From Polytrichum commune (lineage: Eukaryota; Streptophyta; Polytrichopsida; Polytrichales; Polytrichaceae): DNA of 64,000 bases. A program made the position numbers and the translations under genes. The notes below the pieces were generated by a model that ran no database searches, had not been told where the DNA came from, and worked only from the letters and a program-made list of their open reading frames with translations. Shown piece by piece: positions 23,020-33,700 of this stretch (position 1 is the first letter of the stretch; every line of letters starts with the position of its first letter). The stretch is from the NCBI GenBank assembly GCA_950295325.1, contig OX485808.1:7938501-8002500 (forward strand). Direction: 5' to 3'.

Positions 23020-23345
23020 ATATATCTTATGTTTTTCTTATCTTTGTCTTTCTGTGTTGTTCATAGGATATGACAATAGAAGAGCGTGCGGGAATGCCAA
23101 CATGCAACCTTGCAGAGACTGTACACAACAAACAACAAGCAGTTTGGGTCGTTCGATCCAAACGTGGCAATCATTTTGGGTCGTTCGACCCAAACGTGGC
23201 AACCATTTTGGGTCGAAGGACCCAAACCTAGATATATAATCTATCTTATGTTTGTCTTATCCTTGTATTTGTGTGTTGTTCATAAGATATGACAATAGAA
23301 GAGCGTGCAGAAATGCCAACTTGCAACCTTGCAGAGACTGTACAC
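23020..23345 (+). repeat. Duplicated splice-acceptor region with three family A palindromes
   Basis: The intron end and exon start (ATATCTTATGTTTTTCTTATC through GACTGTACACAACAAA, about 23022-23130) is repeated at about 23238-23350. Between the copies lie three family A palindromes at 23142-23163, 23174-23195 and 23206-23227, separated by GTGGCAA-CA spacers. The first has a one-sided change in the right arm (GATCC for GACCC), the second and third begin with T instead of G, and the third also has a one-sided change (AAGGACCC). Confidence 0.85.
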
Positions 23346-24249
23346 AACAAATGGCTCCAACAGTCCGGCAACAAGATGACTTGTTTATATGAAGCTACAG
23401 TGGATGACATAATCCGTGCCTTCATGCAAATTGCAAGTTATCGGACATGGTTGAAAGGGGGGTTTGATGGTAAAGGTCCTGATTCGACCTCCTTGAACTC
23501 AAAGCAGCTGCCAGGTGTGGAGATCCAAAAATATTGGCTGATGCCATGAAGTCCTACCCAAGGGCAAAAGACGTCAACACTAGAGATTGTGCATTGGAAG
23601 GGTCAGAACTCTTTGGTTCCACCAAACGCAAACTCAACCTACCACCGGGTGCTGATTGTGACTCTCATCGACCCGACAAAGTGAACTATTCCATTCCTCG
23701 TCCCAACACTTGAGCAACTCGTCAACGCATAGAGGAATCGTTGAGTTCTGCAATTCATGGTGTGGCTCATACTACATCCGTGTTAGAGACTGATTGTCTT
23801 GCTTCTAAGTGGCACATTGCAAGATTGCCACCCAACTCAACCAAACGTTGTTAGGCACTGCAGCACTACTAGGAAATCATGACCAAATCAACAATAAATC
23901 AACAGATCTTTGTCGATCCGGGCACTGCAATGACCGATTTCACTGATTTTTGAATTTTTGTAAAAATCAACAGTTTACTGCCTACATTTTTGTTGATTAG
24001 AATAGTACAATGACCAAATCAACAAAATTTTAGTAAATGTGAAATCTTTTTTTAATCTTTTTTGGAATATTCTAGGATCTATTGGAATATTGTAAAATCT
24101 TTTTAATTTTTTGCAATTTATGGACTCGTAAGTGTATGGGTATGGATATAATTACGAATTCAAAGGTGTTTAAATATTATAAATATTATATTAGTTGATA
24201 GTTAATAATATGTATAATATATAATATATAATAATATATAATAATATAT

Positions 24250-25215
24250 GTATGTATGTATGTATGTATGTATATGTCTATATATATGTATGTATGTATA
24301 TGTATGTATATATGTATATATACAATATATGTAACATATATGTATATAATATATGTAACATATATGTATATAATATATGTAACATATATGTATATAATAT
24401 ATGTAACATATATGTATATAATATATGTTACATATATGTATATAATATATGTAACATATATGTATATAATATATGTAACATATATGTATATAATATATGT
24501 AACATATATGTATATAATATATGTAACATATATGTATATAATATATGTATATAATATATGTAACATATATGTAACATATATGTATATAATATATGTAACA
24601 TATATGTATATAATATATGTAACATATATGTATATAATATATGTAACATATATGTATACAATATATGTAACATGTATGTATATAATATATAAATATATAA
24701 ATATGTATACATTTACAGTAAATATATACAGTATATATTTACTGTAATTATATACTGTATATATTTACTGTAATTATATACTGTATATATACTGTAATTA
24801 TATACTGTATATATACTGTAATTATATACTGTATATATACTGTAATTATATACTGTATATATACTGTAATTATTTACTGTAATTATATACTGTAATTATA
24901 TACTGTATATATTTACTGTAATTATATACTGTATATATTTACTGTAATTATATACTGTATATATTTACTGTAATTATATACTGTATATATTTACTGTAAT
25001 TATATACTGTAATTATATACTGTATATATTTACTGTAATTATATACTGTATATATTTACTGTAATTATATACTGTATATATTTACTGTAATGATATACTG
25101 TATATATTTACTGTAATTATATACTGTATATATTTACTGTAATTATATACTGTATATATTTACTGTAATTATATACTGTATATATTTACTGTAATTATAT
25201 ACTGTATATATTTAC
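24250..25215. repeat. Two AT-rich minisatellites inside CACTA element 1
   Basis: From about 24315 to 24690 a roughly 24-bp unit (TATATGTAACATATATGTATA type) is repeated about 15 times. From about 24715 to 25215 a roughly 32-34-bp unit alternating TATACTGTATATAT and TTACTGTAATTA is repeated about 17 times. Long open frames here (for example 24186-24747) are simple-repeat translation and not genes. Confidence 0.9.
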
Positions 25216-25304
25216 TGTAAATATATACATCAAGTAGGTAGTAAAGAGAAATTAATGGCCTTATTCTAGAAAGGTTTAAAACACTCCGTTTATATCATGT
25301 GTGA

Positions 25305-25530
25305 TGTGATGACCTAGTGGTTAAGGCACATGTGTGGGTATCACTAGGTGCAAGGTTCGATTCCTGTGGCCGGCACCTTCGGCCTTGGCCTTGCCACCTA
25401 TGTGAGTGGTAGGTAGTCTATACTTGTAGGTGAGGTATATGTTGAGGGTTACTTGGGAGGGGTTAGGAATTGCAGATCTGACATTTATTCATTTTTTATT
25501 TTTTAATGTTATATATATATATATATATAA
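25305..25530 (+). mobile_element. tRNA-derived SINE-like segment inside CACTA 1
   Basis: GACCTAGTGGTTAAGGCA (near 25311) resembles a tRNA A box and GGTTCGATTCC (near 25354) a B box, about 40 bp apart as in RNA polymerase III promoters. The body continues to an AT-rich tail with a TATATATA run near 25510-25528. The same segment is in CACTA element 2 on the other strand (about 30960-31175), so it was part of the CACTA element before the element spread. No tRNA is folded by the flanks, so I do not call a tRNA gene. Confidence 0.65.
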
Positions 25531-26754
25531 TAAGTTTTTTTAAAAAAATATTTTTGTGACCATATCAACAGAAAAAATCAACAAAATTGTGTTACATCAT
25601 GTCCAGGTCAACGCGTCCTAAGTAACAACCGCGACCAACACCTTTCTGTTGATCCAGACGCAAAATTTTCTACTAGTGCAGGCCATTACAGGGACTATGT
25701 GCAATGCCAAAGTCGGGACTGGAAAACATTGCACACTTGCTCCAACATACAAAGGGCTCAAGAAGGAATTTCTCTCTCCCAACAATGTGGAGTATGAATT
25801 TTGGTTTTGTCCTGACGACATCAAACGTTGTGTGAGTGACAGTAAGAAGAAATATGTGTTGGATTGGCCTATAGTACCCAACACGTGGCCAGTGAAGATA
25901 GGTACCAATTTATCGAGAGAGGAGGTTTTGGCACTTGAAGGTGCTGGATTTCAACTACAACAGAGGGAGGCATTGTCTCCTCGTTGTAGGCTTTCAACAA
26001 TTGCAACTCTTCCCATCCCTCGCTCGCATTTTTCTATGCCACCAAACCTGGACGTCCACCCTACATTCAGATTTGGGAAGACAGTGCGTCGTAATCCAAC
26101 AGCACCTTTGGCGGATCACAAAAACAAATGGGAGAGCGCCGGACTCATGGAAGGTTATTATGTGGTTGGGGTCACTGCCATTCCATATCCGGGCTTTGGA
26201 GTGATAATCAACATTGTCTCCAAGCAGGATATCACCTACCATGTCACAATTGGCGATATCCCGCATTGCACATGTCCAGATTTCACGAAAATGTCCTCTC
26301 ATGCATTGGGAAAAAAGGAAAATGGATGTATTGTAAACATCTTTATTATGTGTTTAGATTTTTGTGCAAGGTGGATTACGAGAGTGACAAGTTCATTTAT
26401 GCACCTACATATACCTATAATGAGGTCATGCGACTACTTGAACTTGCTGGTATTGTAGAATGTGAGTAGTATTGCAAGTGCTTTATTAAGCAACATATAT
26501 TTGAATGTCAATAAATGACATGTTTTGGTTTGGATTATTATAATAAAAATTAGCAGTGGATTGAAAGTATGTCAAATGATTCAGTAACTTCATTTTTATT
26601 TAGACTGCGATCCAACCATGTGTGACTTGATTGATTCACACGGATAAATAATAACACGTTTCTAAAAATAAAAAATAATTAAGAAGATTCTACGCATATC
26701 CGGGTAGTAACGTCTTCTTGGTATCCGCCTATAGATTATTCCTACTTTATCACT

Positions 26755-26885
26755 AGCTCAATTTGGGATAGCACCAGTCAATGTAACCAACCGGATTCGA
26801 ACCCGGGTTGATCCAGACCTAATACCAGTCTCTTACGCAACTCGCATCCACAGGCGGATGTCTCAAAACCTAGTAGCTACCTACA
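26755..26885 (-). mobile_element. tRNA-like SINE remnant
   Basis: Read on the minus strand, GGGTTCGAATCCGG is a strong B-box/T-loop match, preceded by GAGTTGCGTAAGAGACTGG as a weak A box. No acceptor-stem pairing is visible, so a tRNA-derived SINE or tRNA pseudogene fits better than a tRNA gene. Confidence 0.5.
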
Positions 26886-26984
26886 TATTCATTATTTCTA
26901 AAATCTAATTTTCTTTCTTTTGTAGATTGTGGGCCTTTATTCAACCCGTGAGCAGTTTGAGTGGCTCACAATTATGACACCGAC

Positions 26985-27165
26985 ATATATGTATAATGAG
27001 GTTATGCACCTACTTGAATTTGCTGGTGTTGTAGAATGTGAGTAGTTGTACAAGTGCTAGTTATAGCTACATGTATAAGGATGTCAATAAATGACAAGTA
27101 TTGGTTTGAATTATTATAATAAAAATCAGCAATGGATTGAAAGTATTCTAAATGATCCATGGAGA
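26985..27165 (+). repeat. Duplicate of the 3' end of the MULE-type pseudogene
   Basis: About 180 bp matching 26400-26580: the last codons (ending VECE and the stop) and the 3' flank with TGTCAATAAATGACA and ATTATAATAAAAAT. Roughly 80 per cent identical by eye. The interval between the two contains the tRNA-like SINE remnant. Confidence 0.8.
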
Positions 27166-27294
27166 TAGGGCCCTTTCACTTGTGCTTCATTTAAAATATT
27201 GGCAATTTATAATTGAAAATATGCAATTAATTTGTCAAAAATTTGGTTGCAAACCCTAAACCCGTGTGTCTTTACTAAATTTGGATTCATTGCT

Positions 27295-27560
27295 CATATG
27301 TTACTGCTCATTGCTCATGTGTTACTGCTCACCGCTCACTGCTCACTGCTCATTGCTCATAAGATAGCTTCCCTCCTTTGCTGACATGTCATCACACGTG
27401 GACATCTTACATCCTACGTGTCCGAAATGGGGTAATGTAATTACACACAGAATTTGGTAAAATTCAAGTCCGTTAGGATAAAGACAACATTCGGCATAAT
27501 GTCGTGACGGATACGTGTCGTGACGGCACGACATTATGCCGAGATTAGCCTCCGTCACGA
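27295..27560. repeat. GCTCATT/GCTCACT simple repeat and 16-bp-arm hairpin
   Basis: A run of short GCTCATTGCTCA-type repeats covers 27294-27360. A hairpin with arms TCGGCATAATGTCGTG (27491-27506) and its complement (27527-27542) follows, enclosing 20 bp that repeat parts of the arm (GTGTCGTGACGG). No gene is supported between 27165 and 27900. Confidence 0.6.
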
Positions 27561-28026
27561 CACAATAGACAACCCTGATTATGGACGAGGCGCTTGGATT
27601 TTGCACATAGTACATGCAGAATTGTAGTGTGACGGCTCATCGTATATGGGGCGACACCGAAGAGCCCTGTATGAATTCTGAACTTTTAGAAGGCAAAGGG
27701 AGACGTCGTGTATTGACAGCAGACTTACAACACTGGATTCAGGAGTTTTTGATAAACAACGCTGAAATACTAGAAGACTATAGGGAGTAAGCACCTCAGC
27801 ATCATATATGTTTCAAAGTCACAACAAGCAAGAGAAGCACTATGTGTAGTCACACAGTTGGAGAAGATAACTAGCTATAACACTATATTCGTTAAATTGA
27901 GACTTTTTGGGCATTTTGAGACATTCACAGAAATAAGAACAAGGATAAATGGAACACATATTGGAGAAAGTTGTAAGATGCGAACACTTTGAAGCGGGTG
28001 TTTAGAACAAGAACCCCGTTAATAAC

Positions 28027-28280
28027 TCAATATTTGGGATTGTTTAGGGTGGGCAATCCAAACCTTAGGCCAAGTTGAAGGGGAAATCTTAAAACATTCA
28101 TATTATCGCACAAAAACTTGTATGAATATGGTTTAGGTAGGGCAATCCAAACCATAGATCATATTGAAGGGGAAATATGTGAACCAATATAATATAACAT
28201 ACAAAATATTCCAAACTCATATTTGTGATGGTTTAGGTAGGGCAATCCAAACCTTAGACCATATGGAAGGGGAAATCATG
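28027..28280. repeat. Three tandem repeats of about 95 bp with degenerate palindromes
   Basis: Units at about 28046, 28131 and 28230 contain GGTTTAGGTAGGGCAATCC then AAACC, followed by TTGAAGGGGAAAT. The motif looks like a diverged family A palindrome (GGTTTGGGT-type arm). The same trio lies at about 56755, 56850 and 56946. Confidence 0.7.
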
Positions 28281-28419
28281 TGACACTTATATTATTGCAA
28301 AAAAAAAACATACAAAGTGTGGCATGTAAAATGCATAGCATGCTAACACAACACATCCATTGGATAGTGCGACCCAAAATGTTCTTGCCTATGGCCCAAA
28401 ACCCTACGCCTACTATGGC

Positions 28420-29224
28420 CTATCTAGCCTCGGAGACTACCTCTTTTTCTTTTGCTTTTTTTTCTTTTGCCTCTTTTTCTTTTGCCTCTTTTTCTTTTGC
28501 TGCGGCTTCTTTTGCTCGCATTGCTTCAACATTCCTGAAAATCTCCGCCCCGCGACTATAGCCATTCTTGGGGTGACCGCCATCAATAACACATTTTGGA
28601 TTCCGTCGGCCGCCCGAATTATACGACGAAGAATTCGAATACGATGAAGTGGACTGTCTTGCATTTCTGGTCATGGAGTAGAAACGCTCCAACTCGACGG
28701 ACGCACTAGCCCGCATAGGTCTACGGGTGGGAGCAACCTGCAACGCGTGAATGCAAGAACACACGTGTTAGTTTAGGGAGGAAGACCCAAACGTGTCACA
28801 CGTTCATTTTTTAAGTGCCGGATGATTGTAATGCGTGGTTAACCATGTTTTTTTGGGGGGGGGGGTTCACCTTGTCACCGGGGGCGTTCCCGTCGGAGTC
28901 GGCGAGGAGGGGCAATGCGTCCCGCAAAGGAATAGGAAGGGTGCCACTCTTCGTAGGCCGAGCGTCCATCCGCAGCCGCCGTTGAGGTGTACTACTGCCG
29001 CCGGGCCGAGAGGGGGACGTCCGGACGCATTTGCGATTTATGCCCTTGAGCGGCGACAGGGACGGAGATCGCCGGAAGATTTGCTTGGGTGGGGGGCTAT
29101 CGACGACGCCGGCGTCAAGAGGCTCCTTGGAGTAGTCGATGGTGGACGCGGCATCGTAGACGGTCTCGTAGAAGAAGCTTCCCAAGTTTGATTCGCTGAC
29201 GATCTCAATCGAGGGCTCCAAACG
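28420..29224 (-). CDS. Two exons of an unassigned basic/helical protein
   Basis: Exon 29224-28871 (acceptor ATCAG, donor GTGAAC; phase 0, 118 codons) joins exon 28737-28420 (acceptor TTGCAG; 106 codons including stop). The first exon has a Ser/Pro-rich region with SPLKGINRKCVR. The second has a SSSYNSGG patch and ends in a long Ala-Lys-Glu-rich helix (KEAAAKEKEAKEKEA type). What precedes 29224 is unclear: the phosphatase-like exon just upstream ends in its own stop at 29344, so this may be a separate gene or use an alternative exon. The same pair is preserved at 57151-57915 with no frame break that I can see, which supports it being coding. Confidence 0.5.
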
Positions 29225-30798
29225 CTGATGGCAAAATTAAAACAAACAAAACCCAAGGGCAGGGGGGCAGGGGGGGAGCATGAGAAAATCGATATACAAT
29301 TGAGGCATACTATATCACACACAATGGCACACCATGTAATATCTCAAATGAGTTTATTATATTTCGCGTGAGCGTACAACTCTCTGTACATATAGTCCTT
29401 CGGATCCATGTATCTTTCGCCTATCGGATTACAACTAAGGAACCGGGGCACGGGTAGTCTGCTCCCCACGAGCGTTTGAATGTACTTAAGTAGGTCTAAC
29501 AAAAAGCGGTCTCGGACCTTCTCGACCGTCCACGTGGGGCAAACGATGAAGTTGGAGGTCGGGTTCAAAATGTTTTTGGAAGCGTTGTCGTCCACCATCA
29601 ACGTGTTGTCACGGGTGGGGCGAACGTCGTAGGGACAGCCGACCATGGTTGGACGCTGGTCCCATACGACTGGCTTCAAGACCTTAAGAAATTGGTTTAC
29701 GGCGGGGTTGTTGGGCTTCTTCACAACCCTGCCCTCGGGGGTGTACAATGTTTTACAAGAATCCTGTCCTAGGACCAAGCACGGGGGTTGGAGTCCCTTG
29801 AAGATGAACTCCACGACGGCCTGGGTATTCTCGGACTTCATGGAGCTCCAAATGATCACCCACCATTTGGATAGGGCGACCTGTAGGAAGCGCCGAAGCC
29901 ACGGGCGGAGGTACACTAGCTTGCTTTTGATGTACGCGGGGGGTCCATCGTAGTTGGCGTCCTCGGGCTTGCAGAAAGGCACCGTTGGGACCCTCGAACA
30001 ATGCACGCACTGGACAAGGATCCCGTTGAGGTCTAGCACGAGGAACCGGGTCTTGGGAGGCGAAGGTGGCGAGGGCAAAATCGGGGGGACCACCGCGCTG
30101 TCCTCCACACTCCTCGGAGAGGATCGGTGGGGAGCCGCGACGCTATGCTCCGAACCCTGCGGCGACGAGCGAGAGAAGGCGGCGAGGACTATGTTATGCT
30201 ATGTCCATCTCAAGCAGAACGGAAATTTTGTGCAAACACAAGAAGAATTGGACCATTGGTGGCAACAAAAACATACAAGCAGAACAACATACATTGGGAC
30301 ACGGATGCAAACATATGGGCGCCAAAAATAATAATTTTATTTTTACAAATCTCTATGTACAATTTGATTCGGGGGGGGGGGGGGGGGCGCGGTGAACGAG
30401 GGCATTCACACTATCCTAATTCTACATCTACAAAATTGGTTGCGCGCCGCCAAGGTCGAGCGTAGTCGAATGCAGGTGAGACGAAGGGGATCGCGGGGGG
30501 GGCACGTTGGGGGGAGGGGGAGCAAGTGTAGACCAGGGGGGGCAGGGGGTGTGCATTTCCTCCTAGCAAGGGGGACACGACCACGCCAACAAGACAGTGA
30601 CCCAGGAAGTTTGGGTCGGTCGACCCAAACTGGGAGGGCTCAGTGTATTACCTCGCCCTGGTCATGTCTCGACGATATGGAAGCCTCCACCGTCCCCGCT
30701 GCCCCGCCTCTCTCGCCACCGCCTTCTCCGACGACGTCAGGAACCTTCTCCTGCAAACGATCGGCATCAGGCCCTTGTCCTAAACCAATCTCCGCATG

Positions 30799-32173
30799 CA
30801 CTAGTAGAAAATTTTGCGTCCGGATCAACAGAAAGGCGTTGGTCGCGGTTGTTACTTAGGACGCGTTGACCTGGACATGATGTAACACAATTTTGTTGAT
30901 TTTTTCTGTTGATATGGTCACAAAAATATTTTTTAAAAAAAACTTATTATATATATATATATATATAACATTAAAAAATAAAAAATGATTAAATGTCAGA
31001 TCTGCAATTCCTAACTCCTCCCAAGTAACCCTCAACATATACCTCACCTACAAGTATAGACTACCTACCACTCACATAGGTGGCAAGGCCAAGGCCGAAG
31101 GTGTCGGCCACGGGAATCGAACCTTGCACCTAGTGATACCCACACATGTGCCTTAACCACTAGGTCATCACATCGCACATGATATAAACGGAGTGTTTTA
31201 AACCTTTCTAGAATAAGGCCACTAATTTCTCTTTACTACCTACTTGATGTATATATTTACAGTAAATATATACAGTATATAATTACAGTATATAATTACA
31301 GTAAATATATACAGTATATAATTACAGTAAATATATACAGTATATAATTACAGTAAATATATACAGTATATAATTACAGTAAATATATACAGTATATAAT
31401 TACAGTATATAATTACAGTAAATATATACAGTATATAATTACAGTATATAATTACAGTAAATATATACAGTATATAATTACAGTAAATATATATAGTATA
31501 TAATTACTGTAAATATATACAGTATATAATTACAGTAAATATATACAGTATATAATTACAGTAAATATATACAGTATATAATTACAGTAAATATATACAG
31601 TATATAATTACAGTAAATATATACTGTAAATATTTACTATAAATGTATACATATTTATATATTATATATTATATACATACATGTTACATATATTGTATAC
31701 ATATATGTTACATATATTATATACATATATGTTATATATATTATATACATATATGTTACATATATATATTATATGTTACATATCTTATATACATATTATA
31801 CATATTTATATATATATATATATATATATTATTAACTATCAACTAATATAATATTTATAATATTTAAACACCTTTGAATTCGTAATTATTTCCATACCCA
31901 TACACTTACAAGTCCATAAATTGCAAAAAATTAAAAAGATTTTACAATATTCCAATAGATCCTAGAATATTCAAAAAAAGATTCAAAAAAGATTTCACAT
32001 TTACTAAAATTTTGTTGATTTGGTCATTGTACTATTCTAATCAACAAAAATGTAGGCAGTAAACTGTTGATTTTTACAAAAATTCAAAAATCAGTGAAAT
32101 CGGTCATTGCAGTGCCCGGATCGACAAAGATCTGTTGATTTTTTGTTGATTTGGTCATGATTTTCTAGTAGTG
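30799..32173 (-). mobile_element. Non-autonomous CACTA element 2
   Basis: Ends are CACTAGTAG and CTAGTAGTG, with ATG target duplications at 30796-30798 and 32174-32176. Length is 1375 bp. The other segmental copy has the undisturbed site with a single ATG at about 61718-61720, proving insertion after the duplication. Internal AT repeats (31255-31850) are shorter than in element 1, explaining the 440-bp length difference. The SINE-like segment is present on the minus strand. Confidence 0.95.
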
Positions 32174-32308
32174 ATGTGCATCATGCATGGGTTCATCGAT
32201 TTGGTTAGGAGTAGAGGTATCACCAGGCCCTTGCAGGCCTTCAACATCTAGCATGGCCGTGTCTAGTTGACACCCATGTTGGTCAAGGGAGGACTGCGCT
32301 GCAACGGG

Positions 32309-32399
32309 GTTTGGGTCGCCCGACCCAAACTGTCCTGCATCTGGAGAGGTGCCTTCGGACACTACAGTGGATGGTGGGTTTGGGTCGATCGACCCAAAC
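32309..32399. repeat. Two family A palindromes inside coding exon 3
   Basis: Copies at 32309-32330 (centre CC) and 32378-32399 (centre AT). On the gene's strand both are read in the same frame, giving FGSGDPN and FGSIDPN in the protein. Both are kept at the same places with the same centres in the other copy (61853-61874 and 61922-61943). Confidence 0.9.
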
Positions 32400-32412
32400 A
32401 TCCTGGGGTCGT

Positions 32413-32525
32413 CCGATTGGTGAGGGGCCCTCCACCACTTTGGCCCCCTCACCAATCGGCCCCCTTGTATCACTTGTGATATCAAGTCCCCCTCCACTAT
32501 GGGGGGCCGAAGTGGTGGAGGGCCC
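32413..32525. repeat. Nested inverted repeats inside coding exon 3
   Basis: Arms CCGATTGGTGAGGGG (32413-32427) and its complement (32445-32459) form one hairpin. The 24-25-bp arms at about 32425-32448 and 32501-32525 (GGCCCTCCACCACTT part) form a second, overlapping one. Between them is a CTTGTATCACTTGTGATATC motif that recurs at about 32735. In the protein this gives two copies of DLISQVIQG. The structure keeps the reading frame and is present in both segmental copies. Confidence 0.8.
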
Positions 32526-33642
32526 AAAGGGGAGGAGGCTCCAGAGACGCGCCAGATGTTGGGGTCATCCACTTGCTGGACCGGCGCGTACGGAACTTGG
32601 TGGGGCCGCATCAAGTGCTGGAAGCTGAAAGACGATTGCGGCACAGGCTGCTGAGGGATGCTCTGCGGAGGGAAGCCGGGGGGCAAGTGCGGGAAGGAGC
32701 TGGAGGGAGCCACCACCAAATCTTGCGCCCACATTCCTTGTATCACTTGTGATATCAAGTCGGCGTGGGACGGAGGTTGGGCCATCGCCCTTTGACGCTC
32801 CTGCTCCAACAGGAGAGCCCTCAGCTCTGCGACCTCGTTCCGCATTGAGGGTTCTTCCGCGGCAGCCTTATGCAGGCGGACTCGCTGCTCCTCGTCCCTC
32901 CTCATCTTCTCGTTCGCCTCCTCCACAGTCAGGACCTCGGGCTTCACCCTAACCATGCCAGCGAACGCTGTCGGGGACGGGGGATCTGATCTTAGCCGTT
33001 TGGCGAGCTCAATGTCATCGTCGTCCTCGCTACTTATGGCAATGGTCTCCTCCACGGAGTAGTCGCCATACAGCTTCTTCCCCTTTAACTTCCTCCTCTC
33101 CCTGAACGTCGCGGTGGCGTCCCTGGAGTACATGTCCCGTGCATCGTCCACAGTCAGGACGGGCACGAGCTTACTCTGTGGGGTTGCTGCCCGCATCGCC
33201 TTCTTCCGTTGAGGGGCTTCGGATTGTTGCGTGAAGCCCGTTGCCCCTTCCTCGACGTCGCCTTCCTTCTCCGCCTCCTCGTGTTCCTCTTCTTCCTCCT
33301 CCTCCTCCTCAACCTCGCCACCTTCTGTGCGGGACGGATTGCCCGGATGCAACCCGACCAGAGGTTCGGGAACTTGGGTCGTGGCCCTCATGGCCATTTC
33401 CTCCGGGTTGATGCGCCTCACCCTATCAAGAGGGTTTTCGCCACCCTCGTCGACGTAGCTACCCGGAATCCAATCGAGGATGTCCATCTTCTTCGCCAAT
33501 GATTTTTGCACCCTGTAAAATGGCAGATTGCCATCCTCTATGTAGGAGTATATATTCAGCCCCGACATCTACACAATCCAAGTTATAGGGAAATTAGAAT
33601 TTGTCGAGGCAATCACATAAACAAGACTAAGTACAATGTGTA

Positions 33643-33700
33643 GTTTGGGTCGGTCGACCCAAACCTGCAAAGAGCCTAGTTTGGGTCGATCGACCCAAAC
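33643..33700. repeat. Two family A palindromes in intron 2 of the fusion gene, copy 1
   Basis: Copies at 33643-33664 (centre GT) and 33679-33700 (centre AT) near the 5' splice site of the intron (33728-33569), separated by CTGCAAAGAGCCTA. The other segmental copy has palindromes at the same two places (63193-63214 and 63230-63251), but a different spacer and a different centre in the first. Confidence 0.95.

Larger units (their letters stand above)
23864..25678 (+). mobile_element. Non-autonomous CACTA (EnSpm-type) element 1
   Basis: Starts CACTACTAGG and ends CTACTAGTG, with a 3-bp target duplication CAG at 23861-23863 and 25679-25681. Length is 1815 bp. It lies in the second coding exon of the MULE-type pseudogene, after a stretch equivalent to HIARIPYTSGK of the intact relative. 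It carries no transposase frame. The interior is AT-rich tandem repeats (24290-25215), a tRNA-derived SINE-like segment (25305-25500), and subterminal motifs around ATCAACA and TTGTTGATT. Element 2 at 30799-32173 is the same family in the opposite orientation. Confidence 0.92.
20875..26469 (+). pseudogene. Decayed MULE/SWIM transposase copy, split by a CACTA element
   Basis: Homologous along its length to the gene at 14347. Lesions: in-frame TAG at 21133-21135 (the intact relative has Gln); a frameshift near 21970; a frameshift/stop near 22205-22215; a duplicated intron-exon junction with three palindromes at 23040-23345; a frameshift near 23530; a TGA near 23711; a stop just before the CACTA insertion; the CACTA insertion itself (23864-25678); and a frameshift near 26310. 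Landmarks are still readable: CHVYDSRY, FMADSAQANW, RTCLFHW, and the SWIM pattern CTC then YCKH split between two frames near 26270-26340. The N-terminal Cys cluster STCAGHLQCHNDYCDYM is kept. The intron after GGHMLL matches the intron position in the intact relative. Confidence 0.85.

Noticed and set aside
24186-24747. Long Tyr/Ile open frames on both strands
   Set aside because: Translation of an AT minisatellite inside a CACTA element.
25305-25380. tRNA gene
   Set aside because: A and B boxes are present, but no acceptor stem or anticodon arm can be formed from the flanks, and the segment is shared by two transposons.
26755-26885. tRNA gene on the minus strand
   Set aside because: Good B box, poor A box and no acceptor stem pairing; a SINE or tRNA pseudogene fits better.
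30066-30465. Plus-strand frames over exon 4 and intron 3 of the fusion gene
   Set aside because: No domain and no splice support; they lie opposite the phosphatase-like exon and a G-rich intron.
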